In this document: positions 34,610 through 43,523 of the stretch, piece after piece
Numbering within the stretch: the first letter of the stretch is position 1
How the letters are laid out: each line of letters opens with the position of its first letter
Origin: Cryptosporangium aurantiacum
Lineage (GTDB): Bacteria > Actinomycetota > Actinomycetes > Mycobacteriales > Cryptosporangiaceae
Direction of reading: 5' to 3'
Assembly (NCBI RefSeq): GCF_900143005.1
Contig: NZ_FRCS01000003.1
Location: 372,001-436,000, forward strand
Length of the DNA: 64,000 nucleotides
Program-made: the position numbers and the translations under genes
The notes under the pieces: generated by a model
What the model was told of the DNA's origin: nothing
What the model saw: only the letters and a program-made list of their open reading frames with translations
The model's database searches: none

Positions 34610-34631
34610 AATAAGTGATCTCAGTAAACTA
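34610..34631. promoter_or_regulatory. Candidate GntR operator between regulator and ligase genes
   Basis: AATAAGTGATCT (34610-34621) matches exactly, inverted, the 12-mer upstream of the liv operon at 27406-27417; AAGTGATCT also occurs at 41081-41089. AGTAAACTA (34623-34631) is the inverse of TAGTTTACT. Both lie between divergent starts at 34576 and 34681. Confidence 0.5.
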
Positions 34632-34680
34632 CGTTTGGGTGCACTGCGCCTGGACTGTGCGAGGTCCGACAGGAGCGACG

Positions 34681-36180
34681 ATGCGAATCGGACAGAACGT
34701 CGACCCGGGTAAGACGGCTCTGATCATGGGCGGCGGCAGCAGGCTGGACTTCGCTGACCTGGAGGAGCGGTCGCTCGCGTGGGCCCGCCTCTTCCGCGCC
34801 CATCAGATCACCGAGGGTGATCACATCGCGCTGTTGCTGGTCAATAGCGTGGCCATGTTCGACGTGGCCTGGGCGGCGCAACGAACCGGTCTCTACTACA
34901 CCCCGGTCAACTACCACCTCTCCGCCGACGAAGCAGCGCACATCGTCGCGGATTGCGGGGCGACGGCCCTGATCGCGAGCGCGGAGCTGGCCGAACTCGC
35001 CACCGACGTCGTCGCACGCACTCCCGGGCTGGCCCTCACCGTGCTGGTCGACGGTGCCGCGCCGGGGTTCCGCACGGCGGCGGACGCACTCGCCGAGATC
35101 GGGGACGCGCCGGTCGAGGACCAGCGCGACGGGACGTTCATGTTCTACTCGTCCGGCACCAGCGGATACCCGAAGGGGATCGTCCGGCAACTGTCCGGCG
35201 AGGCGTTCACCGGCCTGACCCCGATGGCTCCGATCCTGAGCGGTCTGTTCGGCATGACCGCCGACACCGTCTACCTCTCCCCCGGGCCGCTGTACCACGC
35301 GGCCCCGCTCGGATGGTCGATGGGCGTTCAAGGGCTGGGCGGCACCGCGGTGGTCATGGAACGGTTCGACGCCGAACGCGCGCTGGCGTTGATCGAGGAG
35401 CACCGAGTCACCCACGCCCAGTTCGTGCCGACCATGCTCCGGCGGATGCTCGCCCTGCCGGACGCGGTCCGCGGCAAGTACGACCTGTCCAGCTTGAAGG
35501 TCGTCGTCCACGCGGCGGCACCGTGTCCGGTGGAGCTCAAACGCGCGGTGATCGACTGGCTCGGTCCGATCGTCCACGAGTTCTACGCCGGTAGCGAGGG
35601 CACTGGCTTCTTCGTCATCGACACCCCGAACTGGCTGGCGCATCCGGGTTCGGTCGGCCGCCCCGCGATCGGCACCGTCCACATCTGCGATGACGACGGC
35701 ACCGAGTTGGCGCCCGGCGAGACCGGCACGATCTGGTTCGAAGGCACGCCGGATTTTGCGTACCACAACGACCCGGAGAAGACCGCCGGCGCCTTCAACG
35801 ACCGCGGGTGGAGCACCCTGGGAGACCTGGGCACGGTGGACGAGGAGGGCTACCTCTACCTCACCGACCGGCGTGGCGACCTCATCCTCTCCGGGGGCGT
35901 GAACATCTACCCGCAAGAGGTGGAGAACGCGATGTCGCTCCACCCGGCGATCGCCGACGTCGCCGTGATCGGCGCTCCGGATCCCGACTTCGGCGAGCGG
36001 GTCGTCGCGGTGGTCCAGTTGGAGCCCGGAGCGACGGCCGACGCCGACGAACTCATCACCTGGACGCGCGACCGGCTGGCCCACTTCAAGTGCCCCCGAG
36101 TCATCGCGTTCACCGACGAGTTGCCACGACTGCCGACGGGCAAGCTGCTCCGGCGTCGCGTCCGCGAGCAGTTCGTCTGA
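34681..36180 (+). CDS. Acyl-CoA ligase (class I adenylate-forming enzyme)
   Basis: A 499-residue ligase from ATG 34681, placed behind AGGAGCGACG; a longer frame upstream crosses the control gap. The phosphate loop is FYSSGTSGYPKGIV, the adenine motif is EFYAGSEGTGFF, and the C-terminal Lys lies in LPTGKLLRRRV. Its VRQ after the loop and YHAAPLGWSM are seen in long or cyclic acid ligases of actinobacteria. It would activate an entry acid of the pathway. Control by the divergent GntR regulator is likely. Confidence 0.9.
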   Translation: MRIGQNVDPGKTALIMGGGSRLDFADLEERSLAWARLFRAHQITEGDHIALLLVNSVAMFDVAWAAQRTGLYYTPVNYHLSADEAAHIVADCGATALIASAELAELATDVVARTPGLALTVLVDGAAPGFRTAADALAEIGDAPVEDQRDGTFMFYSSGTSGYPKGIVRQLSGEAFTGLTPMAPILSGLFGMTADTVYLSPGPLYHAAPLGWSMGVQGLGGTAVVMERFDAERALALIEEHRVTHAQFVPTMLRRMLALPDAVRGKYDLSSLKVVVHAAAPCPVELKRAVIDWLGPIVHEFYAGSEGTGFFVIDTPNWLAHPGSVGRPAIGTVHICDDDGTELAPGETGTIWFEGTPDFAYHNDPEKTAGAFNDRGWSTLGDLGTVDEEGYLYLTDRRGDLILSGGVNIYPQEVENAMSLHPAIADVAVIGAPDPDFGERVVAVVQLEPGATADADELITWTRDRLAHFKCPRVIAFTDELPRLPTGKLLRRRVREQFV

Positions 36181-36190
36181 AAGGCAGAAA

Positions 36191-36221
36191 CGGACGCCCG
36201 GCCTTCCCGGCCGGGCGTCCG
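36191..36221. terminator. Bidirectional hairpin terminator
   Basis: A 13-bp perfect stem (36191-36203 with 36209-36221) and 5-base loop lies between convergent genes ending at 36180 and 36237. Confidence 0.75.
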
Positions 36222-36236
36222 TATGCTGTCGCGGGC

Positions 36237-37478
36237 TCAGCCCGACGCCGCGATCCGGGCCATCTCCACCTGGACGATGCCGTCGAGCGAGTCGGCAGGC
36301 GGCGTCGGCAGCGTCACCGGGGCGCTCCTTGTCGGCAGCAGCACGATCGCGGTGGCCGGCGAGGTCACCACGCCTCGCTGGTTCGTGCACCGCAGCGCGA
36401 TCTCTACCTCGTGACGCCCGTCGACCTGCCGCTTGTCGACGACTTCACCGGTGAGGAACGTCGTGTCGCCGACGAAGTTGAAGCGGCGGTGCTGGACGGA
36501 GAGCTTCCACAGCCACCCGTCGTCCCCGATCCAGTCGGTGAGCAGGTGCGTCAGCCAGGTCTCGCGCATCGCGCCGTAGTCGTAGGAGGTGGGCAGGCCC
36601 AGCTCCTGCGCCCTGGCCGGCTCCCAGTGCAGGCGTTGAACCGTGTCAGGGACGTTGAGACCGTTCGCCGGGTACAGGCCGGGTGCCTTGGCCCGGACCC
36701 GCGCGGCGATCTTGAACGCGCCGGGCGGTGTGAGCTGCATTCCCCAGCCCGCGTGCCAGACCACGACGTCGGTCGTGGTCAGCGGCCCCTTGGCCTTCTT
36801 CTGCAGCTCCTCGCCGACGACGACGTCCTCCCAGTACCGGACCTCGGCACCGCGGCGGGTCTCGGCGGCGTACAGCGCGTCGATCTCGGCCAGCTGCTCG
36901 GGCGTGTAGGGCTCGGCAACCTCCTGCTCCTTCTTGCGTTCCCGGGTGGTGTGCCGCTCCGCGTTGATCCAGGTGCCGCGCTGGAGGCAGACCGGCTCGC
37001 CGTGCTGGTTGGCGAAGATGAAGTCGTGCGTCACGTGCGCGGTCCGCTTGCCGAACTGGCTGTCCTTCGGCACGACGCCGACCTGCGTGCGGAGACACTT
37101 CGCGCGATCGCCGAGTACGAACGGCCGCCAGAACTCGAACTCCATGACGGCCTGGTACGAGCCCAGGCCGGCGAACGGATCACCCTTGAGCAGTGCCTTC
37201 GTCTCCGGGTCCGGTTTGGGGGCGGCGTCCTCCCCCATCGTGTAGAGGAACGTGGGGGGCGCGATCAGCGATCCCCATCGAGTGCTCCGCGCGTACTCCG
37301 GATCGCAGTACAGGGGATTGTCGTCCCCGTACCCGAAAGCGAAGTGCCGGGTCGCGTCCCAGGTGACCTCGTAGTTGTGCGGGGGGTTCGGCAGCGGCTG
37401 CGGGATCCCGATCCGACGGCGGGAGCGATCGATCGCCTCGTCGGTCAGGACGCCGAAACGCTCAGCAGTCTCGGTCAT
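36237..37478 (-). CDS. MaoC-like acyl dehydratase with FAS1-type N-terminal domain
   Basis: A 413-residue protein with an N-terminal hotdog of the MaoC/FAS1 dehydratase type (residues about 15-170, with HFAFGYGDDNPLYCDPEYARSTRWGSLIAPPTFL) and a second, weaker hotdog-like half. The GDDNPLY segment with a following small residue is where hydratases of this class hold the substrate; an Asp-His pair as in classic R-hydratases is not plain. It would hydrate an enoyl-CoA or act as a substrate-binding hydratase half. Upstream, GTTATACC ends about 9 bp before the ATG, so the mRNA may be leaderless. It is divergent from the FadE34-like gene. Confidence 0.85.
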   Translation of the reverse strand: MTETAERFGVLTDEAIDRSRRRIGIPQPLPNPPHNYEVTWDATRHFAFGYGDDNPLYCDPEYARSTRWGSLIAPPTFLYTMGEDAAPKPDPETKALLKGDPFAGLGSYQAVMEFEFWRPFVLGDRAKCLRTQVGVVPKDSQFGKRTAHVTHDFIFANQHGEPVCLQRGTWINAERHTTRERKKEQEVAEPYTPEQLAEIDALYAAETRRGAEVRYWEDVVVGEELQKKAKGPLTTTDVVVWHAGWGMQLTPPGAFKIAARVRAKAPGLYPANGLNVPDTVQRLHWEPARAQELGLPTSYDYGAMRETWLTHLLTDWIGDDGWLWKLSVQHRRFNFVGDTTFLTGEVVDKRQVDGRHEVEIALRCTNQRGVVTSPATAIVLLPTRSAPVTLPTPPADSLDGIVQVEMARIAASG

Positions 37479-37504
37479 GAACCAGGTATAACAGATATCT
37501 AACT

Positions 37505-37513
37505 TGGCTTACT
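37505..37513. promoter_or_regulatory. TGGCTTACT, variant of the recurring element
   Basis: One mismatch from TAGCTTACT, located between the divergent MaoC-like (37478) and dehydrogenase (37562) starts in an A+T-rich patch (about 37488-37520). Confidence 0.35.
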
Positions 37514-37561
37514 AGGTTTGCGTAGACCACTTCGCCTGCACCGCTGCTCTCGGAGGCATCC

Positions 37562-39706
37562 ATGCCCATCGCTCTCACCGACGACCATCGTCAGCTGGCC
37601 GATGTCGTCCGCTCGTTCGCGGCCGCCCAGGACCTGCGTCACGCCACACGCGATGCGTTGGCCGACGCCCCGGCCGGTCCGGGCGCGTCGTGGAAGCAGG
37701 TCGCCGATCTCGGGTGGGTCGGACTGCACCTGCCGGAGGAGTACGGCGGTTCGGACGCCGGCCTGCCAGAGTTGGCGGTGGTCGCCGAACAGCTCGGCAC
37801 CGCGGTCGCTCCTGGCCCCTTTCTCACCGCCGTGGCGGGCGCCGCCGTGGTGAACGCCGTCGCGTCCGACGCGGTGAGGTCAGCGCTCCTGCCCGCGCTC
37901 GCCGACGGGTCGGAGATCGCGGCCCTCGGCCTGGTCGGATCCCTGGACCTCACCGACGGCACGCTGTCCGGAACGGTCGGGCCGGTGCCGGGGGCGGTGT
38001 GGGCGGATCACGTCGTCCTGCGAGTGGGGACGGACGACCTCGTGGTGCTGTCCACCGCGAACATCGCGGTCGAGCCCACCCCTGGGCTGGACCCGGCACT
38101 GGGCGCAGCCCGGATCTCCGTCTCCGGGGTGGCCGCGCCGGTTCTGCCCGGTGCGGCCCGGGTCGCGATCCGGATCGGACGGGCGCTGGCCGCCGCCGAG
38201 GCCGCCGGAGGTGCCCAGGCCACCCTGGCGATGGCTCTCGAGTACGCCAAGGTTCGGCAGCAGTTCGGACGGACCATCGGGAGCTTCCAGGCGGTCAAAC
38301 ACCACCTGGCGAACATGCTGGTGGACGCTGAAGCCGCCACCGCCTCGGCCTGGGACGCGGCTCGCGCCTCCGGAGGGGACGCGGCGCAAGCCGACCTGGC
38401 GTCCGCAGTGGCCGCCGCGGTCGCACTGCGCGCGTACCAGACGAACGCGCAGAAGGCGATCCAGGTTCTCGGCGGTATCGGGTTCACCTGGGAGCACGAC
38501 GCCCACCTCTACCTGCGACGCGCGATCGCGCTGGCCGCTCTCTGGGGCCCGGTCGCCGAGGCCGAGGACGACGTCTCGGCACTGGCCCGGGCCGGCGTGC
38601 ACCGGGAGTACGCGGTCGACCTGCCCCCCGAGGCCGAGACGTTTCGGGTCGAGGCGCGGGCCTTCGTCGAGTCGTTCCGCGCCGCCCCTGCCGCCGACCG
38701 GCGACAGCTGCTCGTCGACTCCGGCTACCTAGTGCCGCACTGGCAGAAGCCGTGGGGCCGGGCTGCCGGAGCGGTCGAGCAGCTGGTGATCGAGGAGGAG
38801 CTCGCCGACATCGAGATTCCGGCGCTCGGCATCGGCGGGTGGGTCACGCTGACGATCGCACAGCACGCCACCCCCGAGCAGATCGAGCGCTGGATCCCGG
38901 CCAGCCTTCGCGGCGACCTGGTCTGGTGCCAGCTGTTCAGCGAGCCGAACGCCGGTTCCGACGCCGCGGCCGTACAGAGCCGGGCGACGAAGGTCGACGG
39001 CGGGTGGCGGGTCACCGGCCAGAAGGTCTGGACCAGCAACGCGCACCTGTGCAACCGCGGTCTGGCGACCGTGCGCACCGATCCGCAGGCGGCCAAGCAC
39101 AAGGGCATCACGACCGTGGTGGTCGACCTGACCGCGCCGGGCGTCGAGGTACGGCCGCTGCGCGAGATCACCGGGGAGGCGATCTTCAACGAGGTGTTCT
39201 TCGACGACGTCTTCGTCCCCGACGAGGACGTCGTCGGTGCGGTCAACGCGGGCTGGACCGTGGCCAGGGCCACGCTGGGCAACGAGCGGGTGTCGATCGG
39301 CGGTGACGCGAACCTGCGGACCGGCGCGGCCTCGCTGGCCGACCCGATCGCCAAGTACCGCGTCACCGATGCCGGCCTGCTGCGTGCCTACGGCCGGCTG
39401 ATCGCCGACGAGCAGGCCGGACGCCTGCTCAACCTGCGCATGGTGGTGCGTGCGGTCGCCGGGAGCACCGAGCCGAGCATCGAGGGCGCGATCACCAAGC
39501 TCATCGTCGCCGAGTTGTCACAGTCGATCAGCGAGCTCAGCCTGCTCCTGGCCGGACCGGCGGCGATCGACGGGTCGGAGCCGGCGCTCGCCGCCAACTA
39601 CCTGATGTCCCGGGCGATGACGATCGCCGGCGGAACGTCGGAGATCAGCCGTAACGTCATCTCCGAGCGGATCCTCGGTCTCCCCCGCGACCCGCTCAAC
39701 CGCTGA
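37562..39706 (+). CDS. Double-domain acyl-CoA dehydrogenase (FadE34-like)
   Basis: A 714-residue chain with two acyl-CoA dehydrogenase domains. The first half (about 1-350) has YAKVRQQFGRTIGSFQAVKHH and GGIGFTWEHDAHLYLRRA; the second (about 360-714) has LFSEPNAGSDAA, TGQKVWTSN, FNEVFFDDVFVP and GGTSEISRNVISERILGLPRD. Mycobacterial FadE34, about 711 residues, has the same fusion and acts on a steroid side-chain CoA ester. These halves equal the two separate genes of the pairs at 28372/29421 and 55515/54328. It would dehydrogenate a bulky branched or cyclic acyl-CoA with FAD. Start ATG 37562 follows CGGAGGC. Confidence 0.92.
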   Translation: MPIALTDDHRQLADVVRSFAAAQDLRHATRDALADAPAGPGASWKQVADLGWVGLHLPEEYGGSDAGLPELAVVAEQLGTAVAPGPFLTAVAGAAVVNAVASDAVRSALLPALADGSEIAALGLVGSLDLTDGTLSGTVGPVPGAVWADHVVLRVGTDDLVVLSTANIAVEPTPGLDPALGAARISVSGVAAPVLPGAARVAIRIGRALAAAEAAGGAQATLAMALEYAKVRQQFGRTIGSFQAVKHHLANMLVDAEAATASAWDAARASGGDAAQADLASAVAAAVALRAYQTNAQKAIQVLGGIGFTWEHDAHLYLRRAIALAALWGPVAEAEDDVSALARAGVHREYAVDLPPEAETFRVEARAFVESFRAAPAADRRQLLVDSGYLVPHWQKPWGRAAGAVEQLVIEEELADIEIPALGIGGWVTLTIAQHATPEQIERWIPASLRGDLVWCQLFSEPNAGSDAAAVQSRATKVDGGWRVTGQKVWTSNAHLCNRGLATVRTDPQAAKHKGITTVVVDLTAPGVEVRPLREITGEAIFNEVFFDDVFVPDEDVVGAVNAGWTVARATLGNERVSIGGDANLRTGAASLADPIAKYRVTDAGLLRAYGRLIADEQAGRLLNLRMVVRAVAGSTEPSIEGAITKLIVAELSQSISELSLLLAGPAAIDGSEPALAANYLMSRAMTIAGGTSEISRNVISERILGLPRDPLNR

Positions 39707-39720
39707 ACCACTGAACCGCG

Positions 39721-39754
39721 GTGGCCCGCTCCCGGAGTTCGTGGAGCGGGCCAC
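39721..39754. terminator. Bidirectional hairpin terminator
   Basis: A 12-bp perfect stem (39721-39732 with 39743-39754) and 10-base loop between convergent genes ending at 39706 and 39759. Confidence 0.65.
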
Positions 39755-39758
39755 TGTT

Positions 39759-40250
39759 CTATCGCGACGGTCGCCACGTGGCGGCCAGCAGCAGCGCGGC
39801 GCCGCCGACGCCGCCGACGACTGCGATCGCCAGCCCCAACGGCCCGCGAGCCACGATGTCCAGCGCGTCGTCGAGCGACGCCGCGCCCGGGCCGATCAGC
39901 GCGATCGCCGCTGCGACGACCGCGATCATCAGCACGTACTCCCAGCCGTCCTTGAAGACGAAGAACCCGTTCTTCCGATGCGCGGTGATTCCGGCGACGA
40001 GCATCGGCCCGATCGCGGCCGCGCATGCGAGCGGCGTGAGCAAGCCGAGGATCAGGCCGAGCCCGGCGGCGATCTCGGTGGCGACGCTCGCCCAGGCCTG
40101 CATGCGGCCGGGGCGTAACCCCAGGCTCTCGAACCAGCCGGCGGTCCCGGCGATCTTCCCGCCGCCGAACCAGTGGTTCCACGCGTGCATCAGCAGCGTG
40201 GCACCGACGATCAGCCGAATCAGCAGGACACCGGCATCGACCGAGTTCAC
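39759..40250 (-). CDS. DoxX-family membrane protein
   Basis: A 163-residue protein with four hydrophobic helices (from VDAGVLLIRLIVGATLLMHA through ATEIAAGLGLILGLLT, LMIAVVAAAIALIG and LAIAVVGGVGGAALLLAA) and a conserved-looking HAWNHWFGGGKI loop and KDGWEY motif, as in DoxX/DoxD-like proteins. Members are linked to quinone or thiol redox in the membrane but most have no assigned role. GTG start 40250 overlaps the stop of the SDR gene (GTGA), so translation is coupled to that enzyme. Confidence 0.87.
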   Translation of the reverse strand: MNSVDAGVLLIRLIVGATLLMHAWNHWFGGGKIAGTAGWFESLGLRPGRMQAWASVATEIAAGLGLILGLLTPLACAAAIGPMLVAGITAHRKNGFFVFKDGWEYVLMIAVVAAAIALIGPGAASLDDALDIVARGPLGLAIAVVGGVGGAALLLAATWRPSR

Positions 40251-41017
40251 TTCAGGCCGAAGCGCTGCGCGCCGTCGAGCCGGATGACCTCGCCGTTGAG
40301 ATAGTCGTTGCGAGCGATATGCTCGACCAGGGCACCGAACTCGGCCGGACGGCCCATTCGGCGGGGGTTCGGAACCGCCTTGCCCCAACGCTCCTGAGCC
40401 TCTTCCTCGGGCAGCCGGAAGGCCGGCGTGAAAAACGTACCGGGAGCGATCGTCATCACCCGGACGCCCAGCGGCGCGAGGTCACGGGCGGCGACCAGGC
40501 CGAGCCCGACGACACCGCCCTTGGCCGCCGAGTAGTCGGTCTGCCCGACCTGTCCCTCGAACGCGGCGATGCTCGCGGTGTTGACGACGACGCCGCGCTG
40601 GCCGGACTCCAGCGGCTCGGTGGCGGCGATCGCGGCCGCAGCGAGCCGGAGGACGTTGAACGTACCGGTCAGGTAGATCTCGACCGTGCGCCGGAAGGTA
40701 TCCAGGGGGTACGGCGTGCCGTCCCGGCCGATCAGGCGCGACGCCGCCACCGGGCCACCGTGCGCGCTCACCGCGATCCGCAGCGGGCCGAGCTCGGACG
40801 CGGCCGCGATCGCCTCCTGTACCGACGCTTCGTCGGTTACATCGGTACGGACGAACCGCACCCGGTCGCCCACCTCGTCGGCGAGCACCATTCCCTTGTC
40901 CTCGGCGAGGTCGGCGACGACCACACCCACACCGGCGTTCGCCAGCGCCCGGACCGTGGCCTCGCCCAGGCCACCGGCTCCACCGGTGACGATCGCCGAT
41001 ACACCCTCGAGTTCCAT
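40247..41017 (-). CDS. SDR, 3-hydroxyacyl-CoA dehydrogenase type II-like
   Basis: A 256-residue short-chain dehydrogenase: TGGAGGLG nucleotide site, catalytic YSAAKGG, and APGTFFTP after the last beta strand, as in 17-beta-hydroxysteroid dehydrogenase 10 and bacterial 3-hydroxy-2-methylbutyryl-CoA dehydrogenases. The usual NAG motif reads SAHGG. It probably oxidises a 3-hydroxyacyl-CoA with NAD, the step between crotonase and thiolase. ATG 41017 is behind GAAGGAG; the longer frame starts in the control region. The A+T-rich gap upstream has TAGCTATC and AAGTGATCT. Confidence 0.88.
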   Translation of the reverse strand: MELEGVSAIVTGGAGGLGEATVRALANAGVGVVVADLAEDKGMVLADEVGDRVRFVRTDVTDEASVQEAIAAASELGPLRIAVSAHGGPVAASRLIGRDGTPYPLDTFRRTVEIYLTGTFNVLRLAAAAIAATEPLESGQRGVVVNTASIAAFEGQVGQTDYSAAKGGVVGLGLVAARDLAPLGVRVMTIAPGTFFTPAFRLPEEEAQERWGKAVPNPRRMGRPAEFGALVEHIARNDYLNGEVIRLDGAQRFGLK

Positions 41018-41092
41018 GCCGTCTCCTTCAGGACACCACATCGTGATCCCTGAAGGTTAACCTAGCTATCTATCTAAACGAAGTGATCTCAC

Positions 41093-42001
41093 TCAGAACC
41101 GCTGCAGCGTCGCCCTCCGGAGCTCCGCCAACACCTCCGCCAACACCGGGTCACGCAGGGCGCGTTCGGCCGGCCAGGCTACGCCTACCTCGAACAGCGG
41201 ACCGGGGTCCCGGAGCGGGACCACCGCGTACTCCGGCCCGTCGAACACCCGCGCACCCGGCTGCCGCGGGTCGCCGAGCACCAACGACAGGCTCCGGTAG
41301 CGGGTGATGTGCGCGGCGACCTGCACGGCGTCGTCGTGCGGGAGATCAACGATCCGGGTGATGCCCGCGTCGATCAGGAACCGGCGGAGGTTACCCACGG
41401 CCGCCGGGTGGACCTTGCCGGAGATCATCAACACCTGACGCCGCGTCAGCTCGCCGATGTCCACCGAGTCCCGGCCCGCGAACTCGTCATCCGCGCGCAT
41501 CGCGACCGCGAACCGGTACCGGCCGATCGGCAACGAGTCGAGCCCCGGCACGTCCACCGGCAGATGCACGACGGCCAGGTCGAGTCTGCCCGCCGCGAGC
41601 CGCCCGAAGAGCTGCTGGGACGGCTCGAGCGTCAGATCGGCATCGACCGCGGGACGCACCGCCGCCAGCGTGTCCAGCACGAGGTCGAGAGCGCCCGGCG
41701 GTGCGAGCGGCGTCGCGCCGATCCGACGCGTCGGGACGGCGTCGGCGGCCAGGGAGCCGAACGCGCGAAGCGCGTCGAAACGCTCCAGGACATCCCGGGC
41801 GGCCGGGAGGAACTCCGTGGCGACGGCGGTCAGCTCGACCGTGTGGTAGCCGCGGACGAACAGATCGGCGCCGAGCTCGCGTTCGAGTTCGCGGATCCGG
41901 CGGGAGAGCGGCGATGCCGTCAGGTGCAGCCGCTCGGCGGCTCGCCCGAAGTGGCGTTCCTCGGCGACCGCGACGAAGTAGCGAAGCTGCTGGATATCCA
42001 T
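41093..42001 (-). CDS. LysR-family transcriptional regulator
   Basis: A 302-residue LysR protein. The N-terminal helix-turn-helix reads MDIQQLRYFVAVAEERHFGRAAERLHLTASPLSRRIRELE, and the C-terminal substrate-binding domain begins near RRIGATPLA. It is divergent from the aldo/keto reductase gene at 42081 with a 79-bp gap, the normal LysR arrangement for a regulator and its target. Effector unknown. Confidence 0.92.
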   Translation of the reverse strand: MDIQQLRYFVAVAEERHFGRAAERLHLTASPLSRRIRELERELGADLFVRGYHTVELTAVATEFLPAARDVLERFDALRAFGSLAADAVPTRRIGATPLAPPGALDLVLDTLAAVRPAVDADLTLEPSQQLFGRLAAGRLDLAVVHLPVDVPGLDSLPIGRYRFAVAMRADDEFAGRDSVDIGELTRRQVLMISGKVHPAAVGNLRRFLIDAGITRIVDLPHDDAVQVAAHITRYRSLSLVLGDPRQPGARVFDGPEYAVVPLRDPGPLFEVGVAWPAERALRDPVLAEVLAELRRATLQRF

Positions 42002-42080
42002 GCCGTACCCAGTTTAGGGAGCACCCGGGCCGCCTCAGCGGCTAGCCTCGACGACACAAACAAAGGAAGCTAGGTACACC

Positions 42081-43118
42081 ATGCGCTACCGCAAGCTCGG
42101 CCGCACCGGGGTCGAGGTCAGCGTGCAGTGCCTCGGCGCCATGATGTTCGGCGCCATCGGCAACCGCGACCACGACGAGTCGGAGCGGATCATTCACCGC
42201 GCGCTGGACGCCGGGATCAACTTCGTCGACACCGCCGACGTGTACTCCCGCGGCGAGAGCGAACAGATCGTCGGCAAGGCCCTCCGCGGCCGGCGCGACG
42301 ACGTCGTGCTCGCCACCAAGTGCTTCAACCCCATGGGTGACGACCGCAACCAACGCGGCGGCTCCCGGCGCTGGATCACCCGGGCCATCGAGGACAGCCT
42401 GCGGCGGCTCGGCACCGACTACATCGACCTCTACCAGGTGCACCGCCACGACTGGGACACCGACCTGGAGGAGACACTCGGCGCGCTGACCGACCTCGTC
42501 CGCGCCGGGAAGGTCCGCTACCTCGGCTCCTCGACGTTTCCCGCGGACTGGATCGTCGAGGCGCAGTGGGCGGCGCACCGTCGACGCAGCGAGCGGTTCG
42601 TCTGTGAGCAGCCGCAGTACTCGATCTTCGCCCGCTCGGTGGAGAAGGCCGTGCTGCCGGCCACCCTGCGGCACGGGATGGGCGTCATTCCGTGGAGCCC
42701 GCTCGCGGGCGGATGGCTCACCGGAAAGTACCGGCGCGGAGCGGACGCACCGGCCGGTTCCCGGTATGCCGAGGGTGGCGCGATGGCCCGGATGCGTCGC
42801 CACAGCCTCGAAGACGATCCGGCCACACCGATCCGCTACGAAGCCGTCGAGGCGCTGCAGAAGATCGCCGACGACGCCGGGCTCTCCCTCACCCACCTGT
42901 CGCTGGCCTTCGTCGACGCCCACCCGGCGGTGACGTCGACGATCATCGGCCCGAAGACGAAGGAGCAACTCGACGACGTCCTCGGTGCCGCCGAGGTGAC
43001 GCTGGACGCCGGCGTCCTGGACGCGATCGACGAGGTCGTGCGGCCCGGCACGGACATCGCCGGCACCGCCCACATGACCGGCGACCCCTCTCTCAAGCCC
43101 GGGAACCGACGACGCTAA
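42081..43118 (+). CDS. Aldo/keto reductase
   Basis: A 345-residue NADPH-dependent aldo/keto reductase of the YghZ/potassium-channel-beta-like branch. The catalytic tetrad is visible: Asp and Tyr in VDTADVYSRGESE, Lys in LATKCFNP and His in VHRHDWD. The C-terminus carries the phosphate-binding SLAFVDAHPAVTSTIIGPKT. It would reduce an aldehyde or ketone to the alcohol. Its last 4 bases overlap the convergent DUF35 gene. Control by the divergent LysR protein is probable. Confidence 0.92.
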   Translation: MRYRKLGRTGVEVSVQCLGAMMFGAIGNRDHDESERIIHRALDAGINFVDTADVYSRGESEQIVGKALRGRRDDVVLATKCFNPMGDDRNQRGGSRRWITRAIEDSLRRLGTDYIDLYQVHRHDWDTDLEETLGALTDLVRAGKVRYLGSSTFPADWIVEAQWAAHRRRSERFVCEQPQYSIFARSVEKAVLPATLRHGMGVIPWSPLAGGWLTGKYRRGADAPAGSRYAEGGAMARMRRHSLEDDPATPIRYEAVEALQKIADDAGLSLTHLSLAFVDAHPAVTSTIIGPKTKEQLDDVLGAAEVTLDAGVLDAIDEVVRPGTDIAGTAHMTGDPSLKPGNRRR

Positions 43119-43522
43119 GTCTTCGACGGCCGGGAGGGGGCCGCGCTGCGAAAGACCGGAACGGCTTCGGCGTCGGGCTCGGGGCGTTCGAAGGCGACGG
43201 TGACCCGCTGTCCGCCGGTGATCGCATCCGGGTCGACGTCGACGAGCTGGGTGTGTAGCCACGGTCCCTCGTCCAGCTCGACGATCGCCACGACCGTGCA
43301 CTCCCCGTCGCGGCCGTGCACGACCGACCAGCTCACCACCGATCCGGTTCCGTTCGCCGGCGTCCAGGCCAGCCGGTCGGATCCGCAGGCGTCACACGTC
43401 CGGGACTGCGGAGCCAACAGGTCCCCGGAGTCCTCGCAACGCCGGATCAGCAGGTGGCCGGCGGCCGTTCCGTCGAAGAACTCCGCAGTCGCCGCGTCGC
43501 GGTGCACGCTTCCGACAGCCAT
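43115..43522 (-). CDS. DUF35 OB-fold protein with incomplete zinc ribbon
   Basis: A 135-residue acyl-CoA-binding OB-fold protein of the DUF35 class. The rubredoxin-like knuckle near the N-terminus has one intact pair (CDAC) while the other reads RCEDSG, with Ser where the second Cys is expected, so zinc binding is doubtful. DUF35 proteins form complexes with the neighbouring thiolase-fold enzyme and hold its acyl-CoA substrate, as ChsH2 does with Ltp2. ATG 43522 lies one base after the stop of that partner (43524), so they are co-translated. Confidence 0.88.
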   Translation of the reverse strand: MAVGSVHRDAATAEFFDGTAAGHLLIRRCEDSGDLLAPQSRTCDACGSDRLAWTPANGTGSVVSWSVVHGRDGECTVVAIVELDEGPWLHTQLVDVDPDAITGGQRVTVAFERPEPDAEAVPVFRSAAPSRPSKT

Positions 43523-43523
43523 G

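Noticed and set aside
34621-36390. 589-codon open frame on the minus strand opposite the ligase gene
   Set aside because: It is a mirror of the ligase coding sequence in a GC-rich genome, Arg/Gly/Asp-rich and without motifs; the plus-strand ligase has all family motifs and a ribosome site.
35808-37502. 564-codon plus-strand frame
   Set aside because: It lies across the end of the ligase and opposite the MaoC-like gene; composition is typical of an antisense shadow.
42042-43301. 419-codon minus-strand frame opposite the aldo/keto reductase
   Set aside because: The reductase has a complete catalytic tetrad on the plus strand; the reverse frame has none of the features of a protein family.
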